A DNA stretch of 63,176 nucleotides from a bacterium (GTDB lineage Bacteria; Verrucomicrobiota; Kiritimatiellia; CAIKKV01; CAITUY01). Position numbers and translations under genes: made by a program. The stretch spans positions 1 to 63,176 of the forward strand of contig JBAWZF010000014.1 of NCBI GenBank assembly GCA_037143175.1, written 5' to 3'. The first letter of the stretch is position 1; every line of letters begins with the position of its first letter. This document shows positions 8,343 through 16,937 of the stretch, in pieces. Below the pieces are notes generated by a model that saw only the letters and a list, made by a program, of their open reading frames with translations, was not told the DNA's origin and did no database searches.

Positions 8343-8969
8343 TTAAGGCTTTCCAAATTTTTTATCCGCTTCATCAATATAGGATTCTATACGGCATTTC
8401 TCAAGTCCGGGAATCAGATCATTCCCGACAGACTCCGTGCTGTTCAGCCGATCATCCTTGCCCATTGTTTGCTCATATTCATCAAGATAAACTTTGCGTT
8501 CTAGCGTTTGCCGGGCCAGCTCTTTAAGGGCTTCTTCTGCCCGCCTGAGCCGTTGCTTTAAGACCACCCCCCATGCACCGCGTACCACGCCCTCATAAAA
8601 CAAAACATATTTTCTCCCGACCTCCACAAACTCGGGCGCCGTACCGAGCGTCAGCCGTTGAATCCTACCCATTTTGACGACGGCTAAAGTGGATATTTCC
8701 GGATGCTTTTTTCGCATGGAAATAATCTCCAGCGGACTCACTTCCAGCATTTCCGCATTGTCCTGGGGGGATGCCGGAATTTGGAGCCAAATTTCACCTC
8801 GTAACCGGTCAATCATTTCAAGAGTTACTGCCCCAAATTCCCGCACTAAATCGCTGGATAATACCGTGCGACCAAAGGCATGGGACACCGGAGCAGCGAC
8901 CACGTCTCGAGGGAAAAAAGAAAGAAAGGAAACAATAATGACCGGAATGAAACGTCCCATGCCGGTCAT
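8343..8969 (-). CDS. hypothetical secreted protein
   Basis: The product has 208 residues and begins with a hydrophobic signal (GRFIPVIIVSFLSFF, likely cleaved after VVAA near residue 26). The mature part is acidic/basic mixed and ends in a helical, charged region (LRRAEEALKELARQTLERKV) that may form a coiled coil. I recognise no family. It starts exactly where the preceding zinc-ribbon membrane protein stops (TAA directly followed by ATG), so the two are probably co-translated and may work together in the envelope. Confidence 0.6.
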   Translation of the reverse strand: MTGMGRFIPVIIVSFLSFFPRDVVAAPVSHAFGRTVLSSDLVREFGAVTLEMIDRLRGEIWLQIPASPQDNAEMLEVSPLEIISMRKKHPEISTLAVVKMGRIQRLTLGTAPEFVEVGRKYVLFYEGVVRGAWGVVLKQRLRRAEEALKELARQTLERKVYLDEYEQTMGKDDRLNSTESVGNDLIPGLEKCRIESYIDEADKKFGKP

Positions 8970-9680
8970 TTATTTCCCCACCGGCGTCAACGTCAAATCA
9001 GCCTGCCGTTCCTCGATGGCGACCGTCTGGAGCGCGTCGATTAATCGTTTTTCAGCCAGGATGTCCGGCAACAGTGTGGCAAAGAAATCAGTGGATAAGA
9101 CCTGGGCTTTCCCCACTAGCGGCAAATGCCCGACCCGTCCTTTTCCCGGCATAAAAACTCCACCTTGAAAACTTCCTTGCAACGTGAACGAAACCGGGAT
9201 TTTGATTTTAGCCAGAAAGGCGAGATTGGTAGGAGGCGACCAATCCAGGGCGGCATAAAGATCGAACGAGCCGGGTTTGAGGTCAATGGTAAAGGCATTA
9301 AGGTGCTTCACCTTGGCGCGTGCAGCCAAAAATCCATTCAACTCCCCCTCCTGAAAATCAAGCGTCATCGGCTTATTGTAGGAGAGCGCCCTCAAAATGG
9401 CGGCTATCTTGATCGGGACCTGCCGGGAGCCCACCGCCTCGGTGTAGACAGGCACCGGCTTGGCTGACCACAGTGCCAAACCAATGATCACGGAGACCGT
9501 CACAATCACCACCACTGAAATTCCCCAGCGGATCCACATCCCGAAATTAAATTCACGGCGTTCCTCAAGTTCATTCATCGAGGTATCGCGCAAATCAAGT
9601 TTCTGACCGCATTGGGCACAAAATACACGGCCAAGGTCATTTCGGAACCCACAGGTTTTACACTCAATTTTAATCGCCAT
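8970..9680 (-). CDS. zinc-ribbon membrane protein of unknown function
   Basis: This 236-residue protein has a cytoplasmic zinc ribbon (CKTCGFRNDLGRVFCAQCGQ, residues 8-27), one transmembrane helix near residues 50-72 (ISVVVIVTVSVIIGLALW) and an external domain of about 160 residues. The external domain has amphipathic strands (FTIDLKPGSFDLYAALDW, KIPVSFTLQGSFQGG) that look like a lipid-binding or immunoglobulin-like fold. No catalytic residues can be named. It precedes and probably forms an operon with the secreted protein that follows it on the minus strand. Confidence 0.65.
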   Translation of the reverse strand: MAIKIECKTCGFRNDLGRVFCAQCGQKLDLRDTSMNELEERREFNFGMWIRWGISVVVIVTVSVIIGLALWSAKPVPVYTEAVGSRQVPIKIAAILRALSYNKPMTLDFQEGELNGFLAARAKVKHLNAFTIDLKPGSFDLYAALDWSPPTNLAFLAKIKIPVSFTLQGSFQGGVFMPGKGRVGHLPLVGKAQVLSTDFFATLLPDILAEKRLIDALQTVAIEERQADLTLTPVGK

Positions 9681-9721
9681 GCAAATCCTCCAGACAGATT
9701 ATTGATAACGCCTAGGGGCGA

Positions 9722-10021
9722 TTATTTCTTGTCGCTTGTAGAGCTGGGTTTTGACCCGGAGTCAGGCTTTGCCACGGGAGCCGCCTTAGTGCTGGATTCA
9801 GTCTTCACACCAGAGTCAGCCTTCGCACCACTAGTGTAGTTAGAACTCCGGTAATCAGTTTGATAGAAACCCGTTCCCTTAAAAATAATCCCGGCTCCGG
9901 ATCCCATCAAGCGCTTAACAGTCCCCTTACAAGTGGGACAACGCTTCAGCTTTTCGTCTTTGATGCTCTGAAAAAGCTCAAAAACACCACACTTCTTACA
10001 CTCATACTCATATGTCGGCAT
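9722..10021 (-). CDS. FmdB-family zinc-ribbon protein
   Basis: The N-terminal 50 residues match the FmdB/CxxC regulatory family: MPTYEYECKKCGVFELFQSI, then RCPTCKGTVKRLMGSGAGI and FKGTGFYQTDYR. The four cysteines should bind one zinc ion. The last 40 residues are a low-complexity Ser/Lys/Ala tail. The start at MPTYEYEC is chosen because that is the conserved family N-terminus and a gaggag ribosome binding site sits at the right distance; an open frame reaches seven codons further. Function in this family is not established, though regulation of amidases was once proposed. Confidence 0.82.
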   Translation of the reverse strand: MPTYEYECKKCGVFELFQSIKDEKLKRCPTCKGTVKRLMGSGAGIIFKGTGFYQTDYRSSNYTSGAKADSGVKTESSTKAAPVAKPDSGSKPSSTSDKK

Positions 10022-10152
10022 TGCGCTACACTCCTCACCCAAACATTACTGAAATGACTCCTGTTTATATCGCCCAAAGCCGGGACTGTCAATTTCCGCC
10101 TAATATGCTAGATTCGCACAAAGAGCTGAATACCTTAAAATAGCAGATAAAT

Positions 10153-10392
10153 ATGGATACTGAAAAAAAACTCGATTTAGGCGAACAACCTCTGGCTCAG
10201 ATTATGACAGAATGCGACCTTAAGCGGCATGATCTCGTTGCTCATTCAACAGAACAAATCACATTCAAAATGGTGTCGCGAGCCTGCAAGGGGCGCAGAT
10301 TGACGTCCAACGTCAAACTTAAAATTTTAAACGCACTGAATAAAGCCTCTAGCAGGCAATTTCTCATGAAAGATCTCTTCAATTACCGGTAG
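10153..10392 (+). CDS. small conserved basic protein (PVC-type, unknown function)
   Basis: The 79-residue product contains CDLKRHDLVAHSTEQITFKM and VSRACKGRRLTSNVKLKILN, then ALNKASSRQFLMKDLFNYR. From memory, small proteins with this 'NHDLV-x-x-STEQLTHKMV-x-RACKGRRL' pattern recur in Verrucomicrobia-like genomes. The helical, Arg/Lys-rich middle suggests binding to nucleic acid, possibly a degenerate helix-turn-helix, but this is inference. The gene has an AT-rich leader. Its 3' end overlaps the 3' end of the convergent topA by ten bases. Confidence 0.7.
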   Translation: MDTEKKLDLGEQPLAQIMTECDLKRHDLVAHSTEQITFKMVSRACKGRRLTSNVKLKILNALNKASSRQFLMKDLFNYR

Positions 10393-12230
10393 GCGGAACC
10401 CGCTGGGGGTGCCTCCGCAACTGCGGGCGCCTGTTTCGAGACCATCTCCGAAATCCATAAGGATAAGTTCCTGCCGCTCTTAAGCGTATCTTCGGGTATC
10501 GCGAGCCCATGCTTGGCAGCAAGATGAGCCGCATATTTGAGTTGGGCCTCGCTGGGCCCGCCTGCCTCCCCACGTATCGGTGGAAGCGCAAAGCCCATTT
10601 TATTATGGACCCCTTTGCAAAACCGTTGCCAGGTTTCCTGATTTTCGACCACACGATCCAGAAAAGCTTCCATCCGGCTGGTCAATTCATAATCAATCAC
10701 CCAAGGATGCTTCAGCCGCAGATAATCGATCAGCGCTTCACCTGACGGCAAAGGCAGGACTTTCCCCTTCTCCTCTTTCACATACCCCCGGTCGGAAATA
10801 TTTTTGGTGATGGCAGCGTAGGTTGACGGCCGCCCAATACCTAATCGTTCAAGCTCCTTGACCAGAGAGCCCAGCGTAAATCGGCCCGGTGGCTTGGTCT
10901 TCTTCTCCTCCAGACTCTGCTGCTCCTTTTTGACCTGCTCGCCCACGGTTAAAGCGGGAAGCGTCTGGATTTTATCTTCAGCACTCTTGCCGTCCTTTTC
11001 CTCATCCGCCTCAATATAGACCTTGAGAAAGCCATCAAACTTCATAACCCGTCCGGTCGCCTTGAATTTTTCGCCCACCACATCGAAAAGCAGGAGCGTG
11101 GAATCATAACGTGCAGGCGCCATCTGACTCGCGATCGCCCGCCTAAAAATCAACTCATAAAGGCGGGCATGGTCAGTCGACAATTGTTCCTTGGCAATGC
11201 GGGCATCGATTTCGGCGACACCATGCATATGGGTGGGCCGAATCCCTTCATGGGCTTCTGCCTGGGAATTTTTCGATTTGTACTGGTTGGGTTTAGCAGG
11301 GAGATACACGGCACCGACAGAATGTTCCAGGAACTTCCGGATTTCTGCAATAAAGGCCTCGTCCATCCTGACGGAATCAGTACGATGGTAGGTAATCAAT
11401 CCATGGTCAAATAAGGCCTGGGCCAGTTTCATCGTCAGTTCGGGCGTATATTTCAGACGAGTAGCTGCCGCTGCCTGCAAGTCGACGGTTGTAAAGGGTG
11501 GCTTCGCAGTCTGCCGGGTCTCTTTCTGTTCCACTTTTTCAGACACCGCATGAGATGCACCAGCAATCAGTGTGATAAGCGCATCCGCCTCAGACTGCAC
11601 CACAAATTTACCTTTAACATGATACGCCAGGAAAATGGTCCCCTCTTTACTGAGCTGAATATTTAATAACCAATACGGGGATGAGGCAAAGTTCCGGATC
11701 TCCCGCTCCCGATCGACTACCAGGCGAACCGCAGGGGACTGAACCCGCCCCACACTGTACTTATTGCGCAGACTTCTGCTCGCTATAGGAGACAGGATGT
11801 ACCCTACCAGGCGATCGCCTATTCGACGTCCCAGAAACGCATGGTACAGCCCTGCATTTGTTTGTTCGAATGGAACCGCTTTCGCAAGGGACCCTTTGAG
11901 GCCCTTCTCGGTAACCTCGAAAATTTCCATTCGAAGACAAGCCTTGGCCACAGACTTGACCTCTTCATAAATGTGACAACTGATGGCATAACCTTCCCGG
12001 TCCGGGTCACCCGCCAGCATGACCGTCTCCCCTTTCGCCGCCCGACGCAACTCTTCAGGAAGATGCTTCTTTTTTTCATGATAGACGAACGTCGGCTCAT
12101 ACGTCTTCAAATCTACCCCAATACTGGAGTCTGGGAGATCTTTGAAATGCCCTACGGTTGACAGGGTCTTCACTCCGAGAATGGATTGTATTTTTCTTGC
12201 CTTGGTTGGCGACTCAACAATGATCAGCAT
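10383..12230 (-). CDS. topA: type IA DNA topoisomerase
   Basis: This enzyme relaxes negative supercoils through a transient 5'-phosphotyrosine. The Toprim domain starts with LIIVESPTKARK and holds the acidic motif DPDREGYAI; most family members have Glu where this one has Tyr. The active-site tyrosine lies in GLITYHRTDSVRM near residue 282. The C-terminus lacks the Cys4 zinc fingers of E. coli TopA and instead has a unit PSEAQLKYAAHLAAKHGL, then IPEDTLKSGRNLSLWI. The start is placed at MLIIVESPT because that is the family N-terminus; the frame extends 13 codons further up to 12269. It diverges from guaB. Confidence 0.9.
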   Translation of the reverse strand: MLIIVESPTKARKIQSILGVKTLSTVGHFKDLPDSSIGVDLKTYEPTFVYHEKKKHLPEELRRAAKGETVMLAGDPDREGYAISCHIYEEVKSVAKACLRMEIFEVTEKGLKGSLAKAVPFEQTNAGLYHAFLGRRIGDRLVGYILSPIASRSLRNKYSVGRVQSPAVRLVVDREREIRNFASSPYWLLNIQLSKEGTIFLAYHVKGKFVVQSEADALITLIAGASHAVSEKVEQKETRQTAKPPFTTVDLQAAAATRLKYTPELTMKLAQALFDHGLITYHRTDSVRMDEAFIAEIRKFLEHSVGAVYLPAKPNQYKSKNSQAEAHEGIRPTHMHGVAEIDARIAKEQLSTDHARLYELIFRRAIASQMAPARYDSTLLLFDVVGEKFKATGRVMKFDGFLKVYIEADEEKDGKSAEDKIQTLPALTVGEQVKKEQQSLEEKKTKPPGRFTLGSLVKELERLGIGRPSTYAAITKNISDRGYVKEEKGKVLPLPSGEALIDYLRLKHPWVIDYELTSRMEAFLDRVVENQETWQRFCKGVHNKMGFALPPIRGEAGGPSEAQLKYAAHLAAKHGLAIPEDTLKSGRNLSLWISEMVSKQAPAVAEAPPAGSAYR

Positions 12231-12314
12231 ACGTGGACATACGGTGCCCGAAGAACTAAAAAAATGCAACTAGTGAATCCTTCGTGAATCCTTCGAATTT
12301 AATACCGAAATCAC

Positions 12315-12343
12315 TTGACGCTTATACGCTATAAATACATAAT
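12315..12343 (+). promoter_or_regulatory. predicted sigma-70 promoter of guaB
   Basis: TTGACG (12315-12320) is followed after 17 bases by CATAAT (12338-12343), about 40 bases before the guaB ATG. Both hexamers differ from consensus by one base and the spacing is ideal. No operator is obvious. Confidence 0.5.
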
Positions 12344-12384
12344 CAAGCGGCAACACATTCAACTGAACGCACGGAGATTACCGC

Positions 12385-13878
12385 ATGAGCTTGAATACTT
12401 TTGTACAATCATTTATGGAGAAGTTTCCTCAGGAAGGCCTGACTTTTGATGACGTCTCCCTGATCACCCAGTATGCGGATTTTCTTCCTGAACAAGCAGA
12501 CATCCGCAGCCAGCTGACGAGAAATATTACGCTTAACATGCCCTTCGCCAGTGCCGCAATGGATACCGTTACGGAAAGCCCTATGGCCATCGCGATGGCG
12601 CTTATGGGTGGCATCGGGATCATCCACAAAAATCTGTCTCCCAAACGGCAGGCCGATCACGTGGCTCGTGTTAAACATTACCTGAACGGCTTAATTCGAG
12701 CCCCGATCGTGTTCCGCGCCACCGATACCTTGGAAACCGTTCATAAGACCAAGGAACAAAAGGGCTTTACCTTCAGTGGCTTCCCTATTCTTGATGAAAA
12801 TGACCGGGTAGTAGGCATATTGACCGCCGCAGATATCAAATTTGCCAGTGACATTACGGCCCCTGTAACCGATGTGATGACAGCCAATGTCATCTCCGCC
12901 CCCTCGGAAACGACCCTTCAAGATGCTTACCGCCTGATGAAAAAACACCGGATCGGCAAATTACCGCTGGTGGATAAAGATGGCAAATTGGCGGGACTTT
13001 ACAGTTTTTGTGATGTTCGAACCCTTGTTGAAAACGTTGAACCGCTCTACAATAGGGATTCACGTTATCGGTTACGCGTTGGGGCCGCCATCGGACCCAA
13101 CGATCAGGAACGTGTCGCCATTCTGGCAAAGGCCGAAATTGACGTCGTTGTTGTCGATACCGCACACGGCCATACAAAAGGCGTCATTGAAATGGTTAAA
13201 TGGGTCAAACAGCATCACCCAAACATTGATGTCGTTGCCGGAAACATCGCGACCGGGGAAGCCGCCACTGCCCTTCTTGAGGCAGGAGCTGATGCCGTAA
13301 AAGTTGGCATTGGCCCCGGCTCTATTTGTACGACCCGCGTGGTGGCCGGAGTCGGGATCCCCCAGATTTCAGCGATTTATGATTGTGCCAAGGCATTAAA
13401 AGGGGCCATCCCCATCATTGCCGATGGCGGCATACGTCACTCAGGGGATGTCCCTAAAGCTATTGTCGCTGGCGCGGATACCATTATGGCAGGATCGCTG
13501 TTTGCAGGTACCGATGAAAGCCCCGGCGAAAAAATCATTCATCAAGGCCGTCAATATGTAGTGTATAGAGGGATGGGAAGTTTGGCAGCCATGAGGGAAG
13601 GCTCCGCAAGTCGAGAACGGTATGGCCAAAGTAATATCCACGAAGCGGATCTGGTTCCTCAGGGAATTGAAGGAATCATCCCTTATTCAGGTTCTGTTCG
13701 CAAAGTGATGATTCAATATTGTGGCGGCCTGAAGGCTTCCATGGGATATTGCGGATGCCGTACGATCGATGAGTTTCAAAAACGAGGCCGATTTATCCGT
13801 GTTTCCATGGCGGGCGTCACTGAAGCGCATCCTCATGACGTGAAAATAATGAAGGAAGCCCCGAACTACCGGTCCTAA
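12385..13878 (+). CDS. guaB: IMP dehydrogenase
   Basis: GuaB oxidises IMP to XMP with NAD+, the committed step to guanine nucleotides. The protein has 497 residues. The barrel starts with [10 protein letters not shown]; two CBS domains are inserted at about residues 95-215; the catalytic cysteine is in GPGSICTTR near residue 315; and the flap region contains [20 protein letters not shown]. The ending is complete. It is the first gene of a plus-strand run and is followed after ten bases by a glycosyltransferase gene, so they may share a transcript. Confidence 0.96.
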   Translation: MSLNTFVQSFMEKFPQEGLTFDDVSLITQYADFLPEQADIRSQLTRNITLNMPFASAAMDTVTESPMAIAMALMGGIGIIHKNLSPKRQADHVARVKHYLNGLIRAPIVFRATDTLETVHKTKEQKGFTFSGFPILDENDRVVGILTAADIKFASDITAPVTDVMTANVISAPSETTLQDAYRLMKKHRIGKLPLVDKDGKLAGLYSFCDVRTLVENVEPLYNRDSRYRLRVGAAIGPNDQERVAILAKAEIDVVVVDTAHGHTKGVIEMVKWVKQHHPNIDVVAGNIATGEAATALLEAGADAVKVGIGPGSICTTRVVAGVGIPQISAIYDCAKALKGAIPIIADGGIRHSGDVPKAIVAGADTIMAGSLFAGTDESPGEKIIHQGRQYVVYRGMGSLAAMREGSASRERYGQSNIHEADLVPQGIEGIIPYSGSVRKVMIQYCGGLKASMGYCGCRTIDEFQKRGRFIRVSMAGVTEAHPHDVKIMKEAPNYRS

Positions 13879-13894
13879 GCAAAAAGGAATGGCT

Positions 13895-14647
13895 ATGCAC
13901 AATGTCTTGATTATTATTCCGACATACGACGAGAAGGATAACGTCAGCCCCCTGTCAAAAGCCATCCTCGACATTGCTCCCACTGTTAACATCCTTTTTG
14001 TTGACGCCAATTCGCCCGACGGCACAGGCAAAATACTCGATGAATTGGCGGCAGCCGATCCACGTATCTCTGTCCTGCATCAGCCCGGAAAATCTGGTTT
14101 GGGGCGTGCCTATATCGAGGGATTTCAATGGGCACTCAAAAAGTCATATGAATTCATCTTTGAGATGGACGCTGATCACTCGCACAGTCCTCGTGAAATC
14201 CCGAATTTCTTAAAAGCGGCCAAAGAGGCGGATTTGGTCCTTGGCTCAAGATATATCCATGGAATTCGGATCACAAACTGGCCGCTCAGCAGACTCCTTC
14301 TTAGCATGGGGGGAGCACTGTATGTCCGCCTACTCACCGGTATGCCATTTAAAGATCCAACAGGCGGTTTCAAATGCTTTCGGCGGCGGGTATTGGAAGC
14401 CATTAATCTGGATAAGGTAAAATCCAATGGGTATTCTTTCCAAATTGAAATGACCCATGCGGCTTGGCTGGAGGGTTTCAGAGTCAAAGAAATTCCTATA
14501 ACGTTTGAAGACCGACGGATGGGCTATTCCAAAATGAGCGGTGGTATTTTCCGTGAGGCCCTCACCATGGTCGGTCTGCTTTGGGTAAGAAGCGGGCTGC
14601 GCCGCTCCCCGAAACAGAAAACTCCGCCGCCCCCGAAACAAGCATGA
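13895..14647 (+). CDS. family 2 glycosyltransferase, polyprenol-phosphate mannose synthase-like
   Basis: The protein (about 250 residues) resembles DPM1-type enzymes that move a sugar from a nucleotide sugar to polyprenyl phosphate. It has NVLIIIPTYDEKDNV at the start, a metal-binding FEMDADHSH motif, and DPTGGFKCFRRRVLE followed by NGYSFQIEMTHAAW. No C-terminal membrane segments are present beyond an amphipathic region. I chose the second ATG because the aagga ribosome binding site is correctly spaced for it; a start six bases earlier is possible. It overlaps the next gene by ATGA, a UbiA-type enzyme, which suggests a shared lipid-carrier pathway. Confidence 0.85.
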   Translation: MHNVLIIIPTYDEKDNVSPLSKAILDIAPTVNILFVDANSPDGTGKILDELAAADPRISVLHQPGKSGLGRAYIEGFQWALKKSYEFIFEMDADHSHSPREIPNFLKAAKEADLVLGSRYIHGIRITNWPLSRLLLSMGGALYVRLLTGMPFKDPTGGFKCFRRRVLEAINLDKVKSNGYSFQIEMTHAAWLEGFRVKEIPITFEDRRMGYSKMSGGIFREALTMVGLLWVRSGLRRSPKQKTPPPPKQA

Positions 14648-15564
14648 TGAATAGGCCACAGGATATTCTCCAGGCGCTTCGCCCGAATCAGTGGACCAAA
14701 AACATCGTCGTGTTAGCCGCCTTTTTTTTCGCGCTGGGAGACAGATCACTTTCAATCCCCCTATCCTCTTTCTATCCGGTATTACTGGCCACTGTATTTT
14801 TCTGTTTCGCCTCCAGCGGCATCTACATCATCAATGATATCAAGGATCTTGAGGCGGATCGTGTTCATCCAGTAAAAAAACATCGCGCCATTGCAGCCGG
14901 CCGCGTTTCCATCCCACTTATCACCTTTATTTCCTTTTTCCTGATGGGCGTGGCGCTTGCTGGCGCATTTTGGATATCCAGACCCTTCGCGCTCATTTTG
15001 AGCATTTATGTCAGCCTTCAGTTTATCTACACGTTCTGGCTCAAGGAAATTGCCCTCGTAGATGTATTCATTATTGCGCTTGGCTTTGTTTTACGGGCAG
15101 CAGGCGGCGGGCTGGCTATGCCCGTCCCCATTCCTATTTCACCCTGGCTTCTGCTGTGCGCCTTTCTTTTGGCCCTATTCCTGGCTCTATGCAAGCGACG
15201 CCATGAAAAGATTCTCATGGTAGGGGCGGCCGTCTCTCACCGTGCTAACCTTGAATTTTATGATACTAAACTACTGGATCAACTCATTGCCATTGTCGGC
15301 GCCACAACCATTGTCTCTTACGCCATTTACACACTCTCCACCGAAACTGTTCATAAATTCGGAACCCCCCTGCTGGCTGTCACCATTCCCTTCGTCATGT
15401 TCGGCATTTTCCGGTATCTTGACCTCGTCTATCGAAAAGAAGGCGGAGGACGCCCGGAGAAAACCCTGCTTACTGACATAATCCTGATTGTTGACCTTTG
15501 CCTTTTCAGTTTATGCCTCCTGGGAATCTTTGTTTACACCCGTCACTTCACTCCTCACTTGTAA
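14644..15564 (+). CDS. UbiA-family prenyltransferase (decaprenyl-phosphate phosphoribosyltransferase-like)
   Basis: This integral membrane protein of 306 residues starts with the LQALRPNQWTKNIVVLAAFF segment typical of decaprenyl-phosphate phosphoribosyltransferases. It carries the first aspartate motif NDIKDLEADRVHPVKKHR and a second region LKEIALVDVFIIALGFVLRA. Eight to nine hydrophobic helices are visible. In mycobacteria such enzymes make the lipid-linked ribose used for arabinan. Here, with the adjoining DPM1-like gene, it could make another lipid-linked pentose. The start is the ATG that overlaps the upstream stop; the frame extends 21 codons into the preceding gene. Confidence 0.82.
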   Translation: MMNRPQDILQALRPNQWTKNIVVLAAFFFALGDRSLSIPLSSFYPVLLATVFFCFASSGIYIINDIKDLEADRVHPVKKHRAIAAGRVSIPLITFISFFLMGVALAGAFWISRPFALILSIYVSLQFIYTFWLKEIALVDVFIIALGFVLRAAGGGLAMPVPIPISPWLLLCAFLLALFLALCKRRHEKILMVGAAVSHRANLEFYDTKLLDQLIAIVGATTIVSYAIYTLSTETVHKFGTPLLAVTIPFVMFGIFRYLDLVYRKEGGGRPEKTLLTDIILIVDLCLFSLCLLGIFVYTRHFTPHL

Positions 15565-15636
15565 CTCAGAGGCTGATGTGGTTAGTTACCCTTTATTACA
15601 GGTCACCATACCCATAATGAATAAGGAGTTTCCGGC

Positions 15637-15990
15637 GTGAAAATTTCATTAAATCTAAACCAGAATGATTACAGCACCCCGGAGGCAACTCGTGAAAAAG
15701 CGATTGAGCGAGATGTGGAGGGGTGCAAAAAAAACGACTGGGAAGCCAAATCCCGTTTGATCCAGACTTTTATGCCGCTCCTCACATCTCTCGCTAAAAA
15801 ACGCACACAGGAAACGGCCATCCTTAATCGATTCATTGAAGCAGGCAAAGAGGGGTTGACGGATGCCGCCAAGCATTTTCATTCATCCTCAAATACTAAA
15901 TTCCAACTCTTCGCCCTGAATTATATCGAGCAGGCCATGAATCGGGTCAACCGCCCAGGCTTTTTTTCCAGAATTTTCGGACGAACCTGA
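15637..15990 (+). CDS. sigma-70 region-2-like small protein
   Basis: The 117-residue product resembles region 2 of sigma-70 factors without the other regions. LIQTFMPLLTSLAKKRTQET looks like regions 1.2/2.1, FIEAGKEGLTDAAKHF like 2.2, and KFQLFALNYIEQAMNRVNRP like 2.3/2.4. No -35-binding region 4 follows and the gene stops shortly after a basic tail. It starts with GTG and has a strong aaggag ribosome binding site eight bases upstream. It could bind core polymerase or compete with a sigma factor; this is inferred from sequence pattern only. trmB follows after eight bases. Confidence 0.6.
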   Translation: MKISLNLNQNDYSTPEATREKAIERDVEGCKKNDWEAKSRLIQTFMPLLTSLAKKRTQETAILNRFIEAGKEGLTDAAKHFHSSSNTKFQLFALNYIEQAMNRVNRPGFFSRIFGRT

Positions 15991-15998
15991 CCCATTAT

Positions 15999-16649
15999 AT
16001 GGTACGAGAACGCATTACTAATCGCATCTTCAACGATGCCTTTCTCATCCCTAAGCCTGAGCCAGAAGCCCAACTCCCCTTACAATCGTTTTACGGGTCG
16101 CTTCAACCCGTGGAGGTTGACATCGGCTGCGGCAGAGGCCGCTTTCTATTGGCCCGAGCCAATAGTTGTCCTCATCTTAATTTTTTAGGCATTGATCTGT
16201 CATTGCTCCGTCTCCGGAAAATTGACAGAAAAGCAGTGGCCAATGGTCTTACTAACATCCGGTTGGTAAATGGGGATGCCCTGCGCATATTGACGGCATT
16301 ACCCCCGGAATCCATTAGCATATGTTACGTCTACTTCCCTGATCCTTGGCCCAAACGTCGCCATCATGTCCGCAGACTCGTCGCCCCCCCGCTCGTAGAT
16401 GTCATCTCAAAAACGCTTGTTCCCAACGGAATAATCCACCTGTGCACCGATCATCATGATTATTTTTCAGCCATGCAGCAGGTCTGGCGAAGGGACCAAC
16501 GCTATACCGAAATTGCGCCTTATATCCCGCCCCCTGAGGAAGAAACCGATTTCTGCCTGATTTTCAAGGATCAAGGGCTGGCCGCCCACCGTTGCTCTTT
16601 CCAAAAAAGAATCCCCTCCATTATTGACGCTAAGGCACACCTCGATTAG
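15999..16649 (+). CDS. trmB: tRNA (guanine-N7)-methyltransferase
   Basis: TrmB methylates N7 of G46 in the tRNA variable loop. The protein has 216 residues, motif I VDIGCGRGRFLLARA, LGIDLSLLRLRKI, a catalytic-site region NGDALRILTAL, the diagnostic YFPDPWPKRRHHVRRLV, and HLCTDHHDYF. The C-terminal ECTRP-like TKFE segment is replaced by SFQKRIPSI, a divergent end. It lies eight bases after the sigma-like gene and was probably transcribed with it. Confidence 0.9.
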   Translation: MVRERITNRIFNDAFLIPKPEPEAQLPLQSFYGSLQPVEVDIGCGRGRFLLARANSCPHLNFLGIDLSLLRLRKIDRKAVANGLTNIRLVNGDALRILTALPPESISICYVYFPDPWPKRRHHVRRLVAPPLVDVISKTLVPNGIIHLCTDHHDYFSAMQQVWRRDQRYTEIAPYIPPPEEETDFCLIFKDQGLAAHRCSFQKRIPSIIDAKAHLD

Positions 16650-16700
16650 AGTTAAGCCATCAGGGAGAATACTCCCGTCCTGAGTATAAGGGGAAAGTTT

Positions 16701-16937
16701 ATGAACAGCCGCAGTGGTTTATCTTTCGCAGATGTGTTGATCATTCTCGCGGTAGTATTACTTCTGGCCGCTCTTGCAGTGCCGAAATTCATTAAGGCCC
16801 CTGATTTTGGAACTGAGGAAGACGACCTTTTGACCAATGATACCGCTGAAGCTTCAATAACGGACTCGACCAATCGCACAGAACAAACCTTGTTGCGCAG
16901 GGAGCCCAAGGCACTGCCCGCACAACCGGCACAGTGA
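16701..16937 (+). CDS. minimal type IV pilin-like protein
   Basis: This 78-residue product begins MNSRSG followed by LSFADVLIILAVVLLLAALA and VPKF. This closely resembles the type III signal and N-terminal helix of type IV pilins and pseudopilins, where cleavage follows the Gly; Asp stands in the place of the conserved Glu at position 5. After the helix only about 50 acidic, disordered-looking residues remain, so there is no globular pilin head. No other pilus gene is near. It has a gggaaag ribosome binding site. It may be a very short pseudopilin or a membrane-anchored tail of other function. Confidence 0.55.
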   Translation: MNSRSGLSFADVLIILAVVLLLAALAVPKFIKAPDFGTEEDDLLTNDTAEASITDSTNRTEQTLLRREPKALPAQPAQ

